Below, in pieces: positions 36,390 to 44,347 of a stretch of 64,000 nucleotides of DNA (the first letter of the stretch is position 1; every line of letters starts with the position of its first letter). Origin of the DNA: Streptomyces sclerotialus (lineage in GTDB: Bacteria; Actinomycetota; Actinomycetes; Streptomycetales; Streptomycetaceae); contig JODX01000001.1 of assembly GCA_000719105.1 (NCBI GenBank), positions 248,001 through 312,000 on the forward strand. Reading direction: 5' to 3'. A model generated the notes under the pieces. That model did no database searches. It worked only from the letters and a program-made list of their open reading frames with translations, and was not told where the DNA came from. The position numbers were made by a program, and so were the translations under genes.

Positions 36390-37332
36390 TCACGGCTCGA
36401 GCCCGGCGCGCAGGGCCCGCATGAACCAGGTGAACACCGGCGCCAGGCTCGGCGGGGCGGGCCACCCGTTGATGACGGACAGGAGATGCCAGTAGCGCTC
36501 CGCGCGAGGATCGCTGCCGACCTCGAGGCGTGTCAGCAGCCAGCGGCGCAGATCGGTGTCGTCGGCGCGGCCGAAGACCTGGGCGTAGCGTGCGGCGAGG
36601 GCGTCGACGACGGGGACGGCCTCGGCCGAGTCCGGGGCGATGCCGGCGGTGAGGGCCTGGCCGACCCGGTCGCGGACGGTTTCGGTGAGGTCGTGGTGCA
36701 GGCCGGTGGTGTCACCCTGGGCGCGCTCGGCCGCCTGGTGCTCCGCCATCCGGCGCACGGCGGCACGGAAATCCGGGTCCTGGGTGAGTTCGGCGAGTTC
36801 CACCCAGGCGGCGACCTGCTCGGGCTCGGGGTCGTCCGGCAGCTCCGGCATGGCCGAGCGCATCATGTCCACGAACTCGGGATTGGCGTCCAGGCCGCCG
36901 AAGGTGTCGTCGATGAAGTCGGTGACGAGGCGCCGGCGCTCGTCGTCGGAGAGTTTCGCGAGCTTGTGCATGAGGTCCGTCTCCTCTGGGGTCGAGCCGC
37001 GTTTGGCCACCGCTCTCAGCACGGCGCGACGCAGCCGAAGGGTGCGGATCTGTACGTCCAGGGCGTCGGCATGGGCCGCTGCGACCTCGGGCACGGACAC
37101 CTCCCGGTCCAGCACTCGCCGGATGACCGCGAGGTCGAGCCCCAGGTCACGCAGTGTGCGCACCAGGTCGAGCCGCGCCAGCGCATCGATGTCGTAGAGC
37201 CGGTGGCCGGCCGGCCGGGCTGCGGTCGGTCGACGGCACGATCCCCGTGTCGGAGTAGAACCGGATGGTCTTCACCGTCAGCCCCGTCCGCCGGGCCAGC
37301 GCCCCGATCGTGTAGAGCGTGTCGTCGTTCAT
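36390..37332 (-). pseudogene. MerR-family regulator, frameshifted after the DNA-binding helices
   Basis: The N-terminal half of the MerR helix-turn-helix begins at ATG 37332 (MNDDTLYTIGALARRTGLTVKTIRFYSDTG) and reads PSTDRSPAG before leaving frame. The rest (LDLVRTLRDLGLDLAVIRRVLDREVSVPEVAAAH and a helical C-terminal domain of about 190 residues) continues in another frame to 36390. The break falls at about 37207-37219, where GCCGGCCGGCCACCGG would restore the expected PAGHRLYDID if four bases (one GGCC copy) were removed. The simplest explanation is a 4-bp tandem duplication in a GC repeat, either real or a sequencing error. The C-terminal reading frame could still start at GTG 37163 but would lack DNA binding. 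Confidence 0.85.
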
Positions 37333-37346
37333 GCGCCCACCCTGGT

Positions 37347-37365
37347 GCCTCCCCTTACTGGAGGC
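37347..37365. promoter_or_regulatory. Inverted repeat typical of a MerR operator
   Basis: GCCTCC-N7-GGAGGC (37347-37352 and 37360-37365) lies 15 bases before the MerR start and about 60 bases before the divergent histidine-phosphatase gene. A short palindrome in the shared promoter region is the usual site for MerR proteins. Confidence 0.55.
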
Positions 37366-37425
37366 GCAAGCCCACATGGCAGAGTGAGAGAACGTTGATC
37401 GCTCCCCTCGGAGGTAGACCCTTAC

Positions 37426-38106
37426 ATGCGTTTGCTGCTCATCCGCCACGGCCAGACCCCGTCCAACGTCAAGCACCTTCTGGACACCGCGGAGCCGGGA
37501 CCGGGGCTGACCCCCCTGGGGGAGGAGCAGGCAGCCGCACTGCCGGAGGCGCTGTCGGCAGAGAAGATCGACGCCCTCTACGCATCCACGCTGGTGCGTA
37601 CACAGCTCACCGCCGCCCCACTGGCTGCCGCGAAGCAGCTGGACGTCGTGGTCCGCGACGGGATCCGGGAGATCGTCGCCGGTGACCTGGAGATGCGCGG
37701 CGACGACGAGGCGGGCCGGACGTACATGACCACCGCCTTGGCCTGGTCCGCGGGGAACACCGAGCTCCGCATGCCGGGAGGGGAGAGCGGTGCGGAGGCC
37801 CTGGCGCGCTATGACGCCGTCGTCGAGGAGGCCGCCGCCACGGGAGCGGAGACGGTGGCGATGGTCAGCCACGGCGCCGCGATACGGATGTGGGTGGCCG
37901 CCCGGGCGGAGAACGTCGACGTGGACTACGCGGCCGCCCACCCGCTGCGGAACACCGGTGTCGTCATCCTCGACGGCTCCCCCGAGCAGGGCTGGCGGGC
38001 GCTCCTCTGGGAAGGCCGTCCTCTCGGACCCGAGGACGTCGTTCCCGGGACCAGCGGTCCGGCCGGGGAAAAGGTCGACACGGAGGACGAAGACGCCGGC
38101 CGCTGA
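37426..38106 (+). CDS. Histidine phosphatase family protein (phosphoglycerate-mutase-like)
   Basis: This 226-residue enzyme of the histidine phosphatase superfamily has the phospho-His motif LIRHGQTPSN at residues 5-14, a second catalytic His in AMVSHGAAIRMW, and typical LTPLGEEQAAAL and YASTLVRTQLTAAPLA segments. The substrate cannot be told. GGAGG lies about 10 bases before ATG. It is divergent from the broken MerR gene and may be its target. The acidic C-terminal tail (EKVDTEDEDAGR) is unusual but not diagnostic. Confidence 0.9.
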   Translation: MRLLLIRHGQTPSNVKHLLDTAEPGPGLTPLGEEQAAALPEALSAEKIDALYASTLVRTQLTAAPLAAAKQLDVVVRDGIREIVAGDLEMRGDDEAGRTYMTTALAWSAGNTELRMPGGESGAEALARYDAVVEEAAATGAETVAMVSHGAAIRMWVAARAENVDVDYAAAHPLRNTGVVILDGSPEQGWRALLWEGRPLGPEDVVPGTSGPAGEKVDTEDEDAGR

Positions 38107-38180
38107 CCCCCGAGCACCCGGCTTTGCTGTTCCGGCAATCTTTCGTGACGACGATTTCGGGGCATGTGCACCATCGCGGC

Positions 38181-38843
38181 ATGAGCACTCACGACCATGC
38201 CAGCATCAGCGAAGAAGAGGCGGCCGCCATGTTCGAGCCGCCGGCCTGGGACGAGCGGTACGCGGGCCCGGAGAAGTTCTGGAGCGGAGACCCCAATCCG
38301 CAGCTCGTCGCCGCGGCCTCCGGGCTGACCCCCGGTACCGCGCTCGACGTCGGCTGCGGCGAGGGCGGTGACGTGATCTGGCTGGCGCGCCAGGGCTGGA
38401 TGGTCACCGGCGCCGACTTCTCCGCGGGCGGCCTGACCCGCGCCGCCCGGCACGCCGAGGAGGCCGGGGTCGCCGACCGCGTCGACTGGTGGCAGGTCGA
38501 CGCCCGGGCCTTCACGGCGGGCGGCCGCTCGTACGACCTGGTGACCAGCCACTACCTGCACGCGCCGGACGGCGGAATGGTGGAGGTGACCCGCCGGCTG
38601 GCCGAGGCGGTGGCCCCCGGCGGTCATCTGCTGGTCGTCGGCCACGCGCCCTCCGGGGAGTTCACCCGGATGTCCGCGGCCCACCGCAAGGCGATGTTCG
38701 TCGCCGAGGAACTGCTGTCCGGGCTGCCGGACGACTTCGAGGTGCTCGCGGCCGAGCAGCGGCAGCGGGTGCTGCAGCGTGAAGGGGGGCCTGTCGAGGC
38801 CGAGGATGCGACGCTGCTCGCTCGCCGCCGCGAGGCGTTCTAG
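38181..38843 (+). CDS. SAM-dependent class I methyltransferase
   Basis: The 220-residue methyltransferase has motif I in ALDVGCGEGGDVIWLARQG, motif II-like TGADFSAGGLTRA, WWQVDARAF and the post-motif PGGHLLVVGHAPSGEF. The N-terminal WDERYAGPEKFWSGDPNPQLV is common to small actinobacterial methyltransferases of the tellurite-resistance/thiopurine type; the substrate is unknown. ATG 38181 is chosen by homology to these N-termini although the ribosome site is weak; in-frame GTG 38166 is an alternative. Its end overlaps the convergent DUF397 stop by 4 bases. Confidence 0.88.
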   Translation: MSTHDHASISEEEAAAMFEPPAWDERYAGPEKFWSGDPNPQLVAAASGLTPGTALDVGCGEGGDVIWLARQGWMVTGADFSAGGLTRAARHAEEAGVADRVDWWQVDARAFTAGGRSYDLVTSHYLHAPDGGMVEVTRRLAEAVAPGGHLLVVGHAPSGEFTRMSAAHRKAMFVAEELLSGLPDDFEVLAAEQRQRVLQREGGPVEAEDATLLARRREAF

Positions 38844-39061
38844 GCGGGAAGGTCGTCGTTCCTGACGGCGGAGACGAACGCCGCCCAAGGAGACGCCGGG
38901 AAGAGCAGGACGGGTCCGTCCGGGACCTTGGAGTCCCGGACGGGGACCCCTGCGGGGTGGTCGTCCAGAACTTCGATGCAACTGCCACCCTCGCTGTTGC
39001 TGTAGGACGACTTCCTCCAGCCCCGGGATATGGCCGCGTTCGAGGTGGTCCGGTCAGTCAT
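38840..39061 (-). CDS. DUF397 small protein
   Basis: This 73-residue protein shows the full DUF397 signature: W-RKSSYSNSEGGSCIEV, then VPVRDSKVPDGPVLLF and PWAAFVSAVR. In Streptomyces DUF397 proteins are usually encoded directly after a helix-turn-helix regulator of the DUF5753 type, as here (8-base overlap), and are thought to be small partners or antagonists of it, as in the WhiJ/BldB-type families. Function by analogy only. Confidence 0.93.
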   Translation of the reverse strand: MTDRTTSNAAISRGWRKSSYSNSEGGSCIEVLDDHPAGVPVRDSKVPDGPVLLFPASPWAAFVSAVRNDDLPA

Positions 39062-39848
39062 GATGCCCGTAGTCCTTTGCTGTGGCCCTCAACAGAGCCA
39101 GTGACTCTTTCAGCGGCAGTGCGTCGCTCAGCGCGAGATCGTAACGACCTTGCAGCTCCTGCACCACGGATGGGGAATCGTGCACTTGCCCCATCCGTAG
39201 CCCTTCGCTGTACGCCACGGGTGGTTGGTCGTCGAACCACATCAGCGTCAGCATGTTTTCCATCAGCGGATGCCATCCCAGAGCCAACGGCAGCACATGA
39301 ACGCGGATGCGTCCAGTTTCTGCGCAGCGGACGATATGCATGATCTGCTCCGCCATGACCTCCGGACCGCCCACGGCACGCCGCAACACCGACTCATCCA
39401 GCAGCACCCACACCACAGGGGCAACCGGGTCGTCAAGGAGTTTCGCGCGTTCGAGACGTGTGACAAGGCGTCTGTCACATTCCTCTTCACTCACAGGAGG
39501 GAAGGGCGTCCTGAGAACCGCACGCGCGTACCTCTCCGTCTGGAGGACGCCCGGCACGAACGACAACGCGAACTCGCGAATCATCACCGCCTGCTGCTCA
39601 AGCTGCCGCGCCGTCTCGAAGTAGTCGGCCACTGCTGAGTTCCCCTGCGGGAGGAAGCTGCTCAGCACGTTCCCCGTGTTCAGGACCCTGTCCAGCCGCT
39701 GCGCGTCCTCCTTGGTCGGGACCCGGCGACCCGTCTCGATGTGCCCGATGAGTGAACGACTCATGATCGCGGCGTCGGCCAACTGCTGCTGCGTCAGCCC
39801 TGCCGCCTCGCGCTGCTCCTTGAGCCAGTCGCCGTAGACGTTGCCCAA
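39054..39848 (-). CDS. Helix-turn-helix (XRE) regulator with DUF5753 domain
   Basis: The 264-residue regulator has an N-terminal XRE helix-turn-helix (about 1-65: YGDWLKEQREAAGLTQQQLADAAIMSRSLIGHIETG) and a C-terminal DUF5753 domain (ETARQLEQQAVMIREFALSFVPGVLQTERYARAVL; LGWHPLMENMLTLMWFD). TTG 39848 is chosen because it gives the usual M-G-N-V-YGDW start and AAGGGGG lies 8 bases upstream; GTG 39908 in frame is a longer option. It overlaps the DUF397 gene by 8 bases and faces two small unknown genes across a gap with two palindromes. Such pairs act in Streptomyces development and secondary metabolism. Confidence 0.9.
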   Translation of the reverse strand: MGNVYGDWLKEQREAAGLTQQQLADAAIMSRSLIGHIETGRRVPTKEDAQRLDRVLNTGNVLSSFLPQGNSAVADYFETARQLEQQAVMIREFALSFVPGVLQTERYARAVLRTPFPPVSEEECDRRLVTRLERAKLLDDPVAPVVWVLLDESVLRRAVGGPEVMAEQIMHIVRCAETGRIRVHVLPLALGWHPLMENMLTLMWFDDQPPVAYSEGLRMGQVHDSPSVVQELQGRYDLALSDALPLKESLALLRATAKDYGHHD

Positions 39849-39916
39849 CCCGTCAACCCCCTTGCTACAACCGCCCCGTATCACAATCCCTCTGGCGAGC
39901 CTAGCCACGGTGACAT

Positions 39917-39948
39917 CACTCTGTGAGTGGATCGCTACACAAAGCGAT
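39917..39948. promoter_or_regulatory. Two palindromes in the gap upstream of the XRE gene
   Basis: CACTC-TGT-GAGTG (39917-39929) and ATCGCT-ACACAA-AGCGAT (39931-39948) are both perfect inverted repeats, side by side, between the XRE gene and the two small genes on the other strand. They are candidate operators. Confidence 0.5.
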
Positions 39949-40011
39949 ACCCCCGCGACCGTGCAACCGGTCCGGGGGCGTGGTCATCAACGAACCCAAG
40001 GAGTTGACGAC

Positions 40012-40326
40012 ATGAGTCACCGTATCGCCTGGCTCGTCGAGCCGCTGCTACGACTGCTGTTCCCCGGCAGGGGACGGCACCGCCGAGCGGCCATCCCGCC
40101 CGATGCCCAGCCCCTCACCCCGTACCCCCACACACCGACCACCCGGCAGGCCGGCACCCGTCCCCTCCGGGGCGGGGACAACCGCCTGGTCCGCCCCTAC
40201 CTCGTAGCCCACGAGCAACGCGAGAAGGCCCGGCGGCAGCGAGCCCGGCGCCGCGCGCTGTGGCTCGCCGTTCACGGGATCGACGTGGGCCCGCGTGTCA
40301 TCCACGGAGTGGAAGTGACGGTGTGA
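40012..40326 (+). CDS. Small basic protein of unknown function
   Basis: The 104-residue protein is Arg-, Pro- and His-rich; the first 20 residues include a mild amphipathic segment (RIAWLVEPLLRLLF). Two thirds of the rest is charged (REKARRQRARRRALW). AAGGAG lies 8 bases before ATG 40012, and the stop overlaps the next GTG by 4 bases, which together with codon use supports a real gene. It is divergent from the XRE/DUF397 pair, a neighbourhood in which such small actinobacterial genes are frequent. I recognise no domain. Confidence 0.75.
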   Translation: MSHRIAWLVEPLLRLLFPGRGRHRRAAIPPDAQPLTPYPHTPTTRQAGTRPLRGGDNRLVRPYLVAHEQREKARRQRARRRALWLAVHGIDVGPRVIHGVEVTV

Positions 40327-40646
40327 GGGACGGATTCGAGGTCCCCCGTCTGCTGCCCTGGACGGAACCGGAGGGCAAACGCTGCTACCTGATCACCGAC
40401 GGAACGGGCCATCTTTCCCGGGCGGCGGACACGGTCGAGACCGTGCAGATGGAGATGGCGGCCGGCCTCCTCGGTCACGCGGCCGACCTGCTCGACGACC
40501 GCCGCGCGACCCCCGCACAGCTCCGGTACCTGCTTGCGCGCATGCACGAGGCGCTGACCGACGTGCACCGGATCGCGGAGAGCCGGGGCTCCCGCCTCGC
40601 GGCGCCGGTGCGCAGTGATACGGAGCCCACCGCCCCTGGAGCCTGA
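40323..40646 (+). CDS. Small unknown protein, coupled to the preceding gene
   Basis: This 107-residue protein begins at GTG 40323, which overlaps the preceding stop (GTGA). It contains FEVPRLLPWTEPEGKRCYLITDGTG followed by a helical region (VQMEMAAGLLGHAADLLDD; LRYLLARMHEALTDVHRIAESRG). It has no signal or membrane segment. Pairs like this near XRE/DUF397 regulators are common in Streptomyces, but no function is known to me. Confidence 0.78.
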   Translation: MRDGFEVPRLLPWTEPEGKRCYLITDGTGHLSRAADTVETVQMEMAAGLLGHAADLLDDRRATPAQLRYLLARMHEALTDVHRIAESRGSRLAAPVRSDTEPTAPGA

Positions 40647-40660
40647 CCGGTAAGCGCTTG

Positions 40661-40672
40661 ACGCGTACGCGT
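40661..40672. repeat. Perfect 12-bp palindrome upstream of the serine hydrolase gene
   Basis: ACGCGTACGCGT is fully self-complementary and sits about 73 bp before the start of the serine hydrolase. A TTGACG overlaps its left edge, so it could overlap a promoter -35 region. Confidence 0.5.
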
Positions 40673-40744
40673 ACAACTCGCCGGTAATTGCGGTGGGTCG
40701 AGAAGGCGAGTACGGCCTTCCGAGGGAGAAGGGGAGGGGCCTCA

Positions 40745-41716
40745 ATGACTCACCGCAGATTCGTATCCGCATCCGGGCACGTACGCATGGCCGTCATCGG
40801 CGTCGTGTGCGCCGTACTGCTCATACCGTCCGTCACCGTCGCGACGTCGCCCGCGGCGGCCGCGGACCGGCCGCCCGGAGGAGGTGATGTCCCACGGCTC
40901 CAGTGCACATCGGACCGGACGGGCCTGGCGCCCACCCTGCGCCGGGACATCACCACGGCGCTCGCGCACCGCAGGGGCACCATCGCGCTCGGCCTGTACG
41001 ACCGGGTCACCAACACCATGTGCACGCTGCGCGGCAACACCCGCTTCGACTCGGCCAGCATCGTGAAGGTGACCGTACTCGCGGCGCTCCTCTGGGAGGC
41101 GCAGGGTCACCAGCGGGAGCTCACCCGGCGCGAGGCCGACCTCTCCACCGACATGATCACCAAGTCCGACAACGCTGCCGCGAGCACGCTGTGGCGGCAG
41201 CTGGGGGTGGCGAAGATCAGAAGCTTCCTGGCTGCCGCCGGGATGACCCAGACCAGGCCGGGTGCGAACGGCTACTGGGGGCTCACGCAGATCACCGTCC
41301 GGGACGAGCAAAGGCTGCTCGCGTTGATCACCTCCTGGAATTCCGTGCTCTGCGACGACTCACGCTCCTACATCCTCGACCTGATGAACAAGGTCGTCCC
41401 CGCCCAACGCTGGGGCACGCCCGCCGGAGCACCCGCCAACGTCTCGGTGCACGTGAAGAACGGCTGGCTGTCCCGGTCCACGTACGGCTGGCGCGTGCAC
41501 AGCATCGGCGCGTTCAAGGGCGCCGGACACGACTACACGATCTCCGTCCTGACCCACGGCAACAGCACGATGAGCTACGGCGTCGCCACCATCCAGCGCA
41601 TCGCGAGGGTGATCCACGAGGACCTCGTACCGGTCACCTCGGGTGCGAGCGCGTGGCGGTACGAGCCCACGGACAGGCCGGAGGAGGTGCTCGTACCGGT
41701 GCCGCCCGACGGCTGA
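40745..41716 (+). CDS. Secreted serine hydrolase, class A beta-lactamase-like fold
   Basis: The 323-residue exported protein has a signal peptide (about 1-40, MAVIGVVCAVLLIPSV then ATSPAAAA) and a penicillin-recognising-enzyme domain. The active-site motifs are SIVK (S105, K108), SDN (S141-N143) and KNG (K238-G240), the last in place of the KTG or KSG of true class A beta-lactamases. Two cysteines early in the mature part could form a disulphide. Resistance to beta-lactams is thus uncertain; the family also includes secreted peptidase- and esterase-type members. A GAGAAGGGGAGG ribosome site lies before ATG 40745. Confidence 0.88.
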   Translation: MTHRRFVSASGHVRMAVIGVVCAVLLIPSVTVATSPAAAADRPPGGGDVPRLQCTSDRTGLAPTLRRDITTALAHRRGTIALGLYDRVTNTMCTLRGNTRFDSASIVKVTVLAALLWEAQGHQRELTRREADLSTDMITKSDNAAASTLWRQLGVAKIRSFLAAAGMTQTRPGANGYWGLTQITVRDEQRLLALITSWNSVLCDDSRSYILDLMNKVVPAQRWGTPAGAPANVSVHVKNGWLSRSTYGWRVHSIGAFKGAGHDYTISVLTHGNSTMSYGVATIQRIARVIHEDLVPVTSGASAWRYEPTDRPEEVLVPVPPDG

Positions 41717-41777
41717 ACTCCCGGGCGTTCACGGCCAGTCCACCTCCGGAGCACCTCTCTCGGCCTACGGTGACGGC

Positions 41778-42827
41778 ATGCGCCTGAGAACCCTCTTCGC
41801 CACCCTCACCGCCGGTCTCACGGCGGCCACCACGCTCACGGTCGCCGGTCCGGCCCACGCGGGCGACTCCCGTGCCGGGGCCTGCTCACCCGCCGTCTCC
41901 ATCGACGGCTTCTCCGACGCCCTCGACAAGACGACGTACGACGGCACCTACGTCGGAAACTTCTCCGCCCTCGCCGTGGACCGCGACGGCTCCCTCGCCG
42001 CGGTGTCCGACCGGTCCGCCCTCTTCGCCCTCGACAGCAGGACGCTTCGCCCGAAGGGCGTCGTCCCGCTCGCCGACGAGGGCGGAGCCGCGCTCGACTC
42101 CGAGGGCCTGGTCATCGACCGCGATGGTACGCGGCTCGTCAGTGACGAGACCGGGCCCTCCGTACGCCGATACGCCCGCGACGGCCGCGTCCTCGACGAG
42201 CTGCCCGTGCCCGGCCCCCTTCGGGTCGCCCCGGCCGGGCGCGCCACCACGAACGGCACCTTCGAGGGCCTGACCCTGCTGCCCGGCGGACGCACCCTGC
42301 TGGCCTCGATGGAGTACGCGCTCTCCGGTGACAGCAGCGACATCGTCCGCTTCCAGACCTGGCAGCGGAAGGGAGCGAAAACATCGAAGAAGGGCGAGGA
42401 CTTCCGGCCCTCCGCCCAGTACGCCTACCGCACCGACCCCGGCCTCGGCGTCCCCGAGGTCACCGCGACCCCGGACGGCCGCCTCCTCGTCCTGGAGCGC
42501 GGTTTCACCGCGGGCGTCGGCAACACGGTCCGCCTCTACCTGGCCGACCCACGGAACGCCACGGACACCAGTGGCATCGACACACTCACCGGGCAGCGCG
42601 GCGTACGGCTGATCAAGAAGACCCTCCTCGCCGACCTCGCGGACTGCCCGTCCCTGGGAGCCACCGCCAAGCAGCCCCAGCCCAACCCGCTCCTCGACAA
42701 CATCGAGGCCATGACGGTCACGGGCCGTACGAAGGGCCGCCTGAACGTTCTCCTGGCCAGCGACGACAACCAGAACGCGGCGCAGACGACGCGGTTCTAC
42801 CGCCTGCGGGTGCGGACGGCGGGTTGA
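41778..42827 (+). CDS. Secreted esterase-like activity of phytase family protein
   Basis: The 349-residue exported protein has a signal peptide (about 1-28, LFATLTAGLTAATTLTVAG ending AHA) followed by a Phytase-like domain (PF13449 type). Typical segments are YVGNFSALAVDRDGSLAAVSDRS, LDSEGLVIDRDGTRLVSDETGPSVRRYARDGRV, NGTFEGLTLLPGGRTLLASME and LLDNIEAMTVTG. These form a beta-propeller; the enzymatic activity in bacteria is poorly defined. It follows the serine hydrolase by about 60 bases on the same strand and could be co-transcribed, but no ribosome site is obvious. Confidence 0.87.
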   Translation: MRLRTLFATLTAGLTAATTLTVAGPAHAGDSRAGACSPAVSIDGFSDALDKTTYDGTYVGNFSALAVDRDGSLAAVSDRSALFALDSRTLRPKGVVPLADEGGAALDSEGLVIDRDGTRLVSDETGPSVRRYARDGRVLDELPVPGPLRVAPAGRATTNGTFEGLTLLPGGRTLLASMEYALSGDSSDIVRFQTWQRKGAKTSKKGEDFRPSAQYAYRTDPGLGVPEVTATPDGRLLVLERGFTAGVGNTVRLYLADPRNATDTSGIDTLTGQRGVRLIKKTLLADLADCPSLGATAKQPQPNPLLDNIEAMTVTGRTKGRLNVLLASDDNQNAAQTTRFYRLRVRTAG

Positions 42828-43223
42828 GCGGGGCGAGTCGGCTCGAGTGGCGCGCTGACGGGCTGCTGTGGTCAGCGCGTCACGGCAGGCCGGCGCGGCC
42901 GGGGACACCTGGGCGGAACGGTCCGAGCGGTGGAATTCTGTTGCAGTCGTTACAGATATTCGACTGGGACGCGCGAGGTCCCTTGGGCCGACGGAAGGAA
43001 AATTCGGAAAACTTGGGGGTACTTCATCCCGACCTGTGCTATCGTGATAACAGTTGCAGTTTTGGTTACCAGAGACTTCAAGTGCTCTCCGGCTTTCCGT
43101 CGACGAGCACTTCTCTTTTTTCCGGGATTTCCGTCTTTTCGGATGCTGCCGGATGGGCGATCATCGCGGCGACTCCGGGTCCGCATGGTGTGGATCCGGG
43201 TACCGCCTCAGAGGAGTTTCGCT
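42828..43223. other. Intergenic region with the long leader of the cold-shock gene
   Basis: The 396-bp gap contains no gene. From about 42940 to 43150 the DNA is clearly less GC-rich than the surroundings, as in cold-shock gene leaders. TATCGT near 43041 is a possible -10. A terminator-like hairpin followed by a T-run is at 43080-43121 and GAGGAG stands 8 bases before the cspA start. Confidence 0.7.
43080..43121 (+). promoter_or_regulatory. Terminator-like hairpin in the cspA leader
   Basis: AAGTGCTC at 43080-43087 pairs perfectly with GAGCACTT at 43105-43112 and is followed at once by CTCTTTTTT (43113-43121). A T6 run after a stem is rare in this GC-rich genome and looks like an intrinsic terminator or attenuator within the untranslated leader, about 100 bp before the cspA start. 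Confidence 0.65.
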
Positions 43224-43427
43224 ATGGCATCTGGCACCGTGAAGTGGTTCAACTCGGAAAAGGGGTTCGGCTTCATCGAGCAGGAGGGCGGCGGCGCCGA
43301 CGTGTTCGCCCACTACTCGAATATCGCCAGCTCCGGCTTCCGTGAGCTTCAGGAGGGCCAGAAGGTTACCTTCGACGTCACGCAGGGCCAGAAGGGCCCG
43401 CAGGCCGAGAACATCGTTCTCGCCTGA
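43224..43427 (+). CDS. cspA: Cold-shock domain protein (CspA family)
   Basis: This 67-residue single OB-fold protein binds single-stranded nucleic acid through RNP1 (KGFGFIEQ) and RNP2 (VFAHYSNI) motifs; it acts as an RNA chaperone. Length and sequence are those of standard Streptomyces Csp proteins ([18 protein letters not shown]). It has a strong GAGGAG ribosome site, a long AT-richer leader and a very strong terminator after it, so it is a monocistronic, probably highly expressed gene. Confidence 0.98.
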   Translation: MASGTVKWFNSEKGFGFIEQEGGGADVFAHYSNIASSGFRELQEGQKVTFDVTQGQKGPQAENIVLA

Positions 43428-43447
43428 CGCCGACGCGTCCTACGTGG

Positions 43448-43492
43448 CCGGGGCCCGCACTCCCGGGGTGCGGGCCCCGGTTCATTGCTTTT
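43448..43492 (+). terminator. Intrinsic terminator of cspA
   Basis: There is a perfect 13-bp stem (43448-43460 with 43468-43480), a 7-base loop, and then TTCATTGCTTTTT. It lies 20 bases after the cspA stop. Confidence 0.93.
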
Positions 43493-43884
43493 TCCGTTCT
43501 CCGCCTCCCGTCGACCCCGCCCCGGAATCGGCCTATGACTGGATCCATCCGCCCCTGCGGAATTCCGTCGACGTCTTCGTCGCGTACTGCGCGAGAGTCC
43601 TGCCACTCCTGCCTTGGCCGGCACATGCATCCGCCGCTTGCTCCTCGGCCTGGTTCCGCCTCTTTCCTCGGCTCATCCCGGTGAATCCGGTACGGGTTTT
43701 CACCGCCAGCCAGCAATTCCCTGATATGTGCCGCACCGAGGAAGGTTCGGTATGAAACGCGGGTGCTGCCGGGGCCGCCGCTCCTCGCCCACGGGCGACG
43801 CACGGCCCGGTCGGCGGCTCGGCCGAACCATCCGGCTGTCAGGTACGCCCCGTCGACGTCACCATCGAAGAGGAGAAGTCATCG
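43493..43884. other. Gap between cspA and CBS gene, no convincing gene
   Basis: No reading frame in these 392 bases has clear coding bias. ATG 43752 with GAGGAAGG upstream opens a frame to 43952 (67 residues, Arg-rich) that would overlap the CBS gene; it may be a remnant or chance. Confidence 0.5.
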
Positions 43885-44292
43885 ATGCCCGATCGAACAC
43901 CTTGGCCTCAGCGAACCCGACACACCCTTGGCACCGGTCTGACAGCCCGTGATGCCATGGACGCCCCAGGGTTCCAGGTCGATGACCACATGCCGGTCGA
44001 CGTGGCCCTGTCCGTCCTCATCGGCGCCCGCGTCACGCACCTGCTCCTCCGCGACGAGGAAGGCCGCTGCGCCGGCCTGGTCACCAGGGCCCAGCTCGCC
44101 GCTCACCGCGGTGGCTCGTGGTATCGCGACCGGACCCGGCTGAGGGACATCCCGCTCGACCGGGGGCCGTTCACCCCGTCCTCGGCCGCCCTCGGCGACG
44201 CGCAGGACGCCATGCGGGAGCGGACACTGCGCGCGTCCCCGGTGGTCGACGAGAACGGCTACACCCTGGGCGTCCTGGCTCTCCTCCCCTGA
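43885..44292 (+). CDS. CBS-domain protein
   Basis: The 135-residue protein contains two CBS motifs forming one Bateman-type module: the first around TARDAMDAPGFQVDDHMPVDVALSVLIGARVTHLLLRDEEGRCAGLVTR, the second near SSAALGDAQDAMRERTLRASPVVDENGYTLGVLAL. CBS modules bind adenosine nucleotides and sense energy state. AGAGGAG lies about 10 bases before the ATG. It stands between the cold-shock gene and a small conserved gene, with only about 55 bases to the latter, so they may form an operon. Confidence 0.87.
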   Translation: MPDRTPWPQRTRHTLGTGLTARDAMDAPGFQVDDHMPVDVALSVLIGARVTHLLLRDEEGRCAGLVTRAQLAAHRGGSWYRDRTRLRDIPLDRGPFTPSSAALGDAQDAMRERTLRASPVVDENGYTLGVLALLP

Positions 44293-44347
44293 CCGCCCGC
44301 ACGGCGTCGAATCCGTCGGCATCCCCTCACACCTTTCTGGAGGCACC

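Noticed and set aside
43752..43952. Arg-rich 67-codon frame after cspA with a ribosome-like site
   Set aside because: It overlaps the well-supported CBS gene, lacks typical codon bias and resembles nothing known to me; kept only as a possible remnant.
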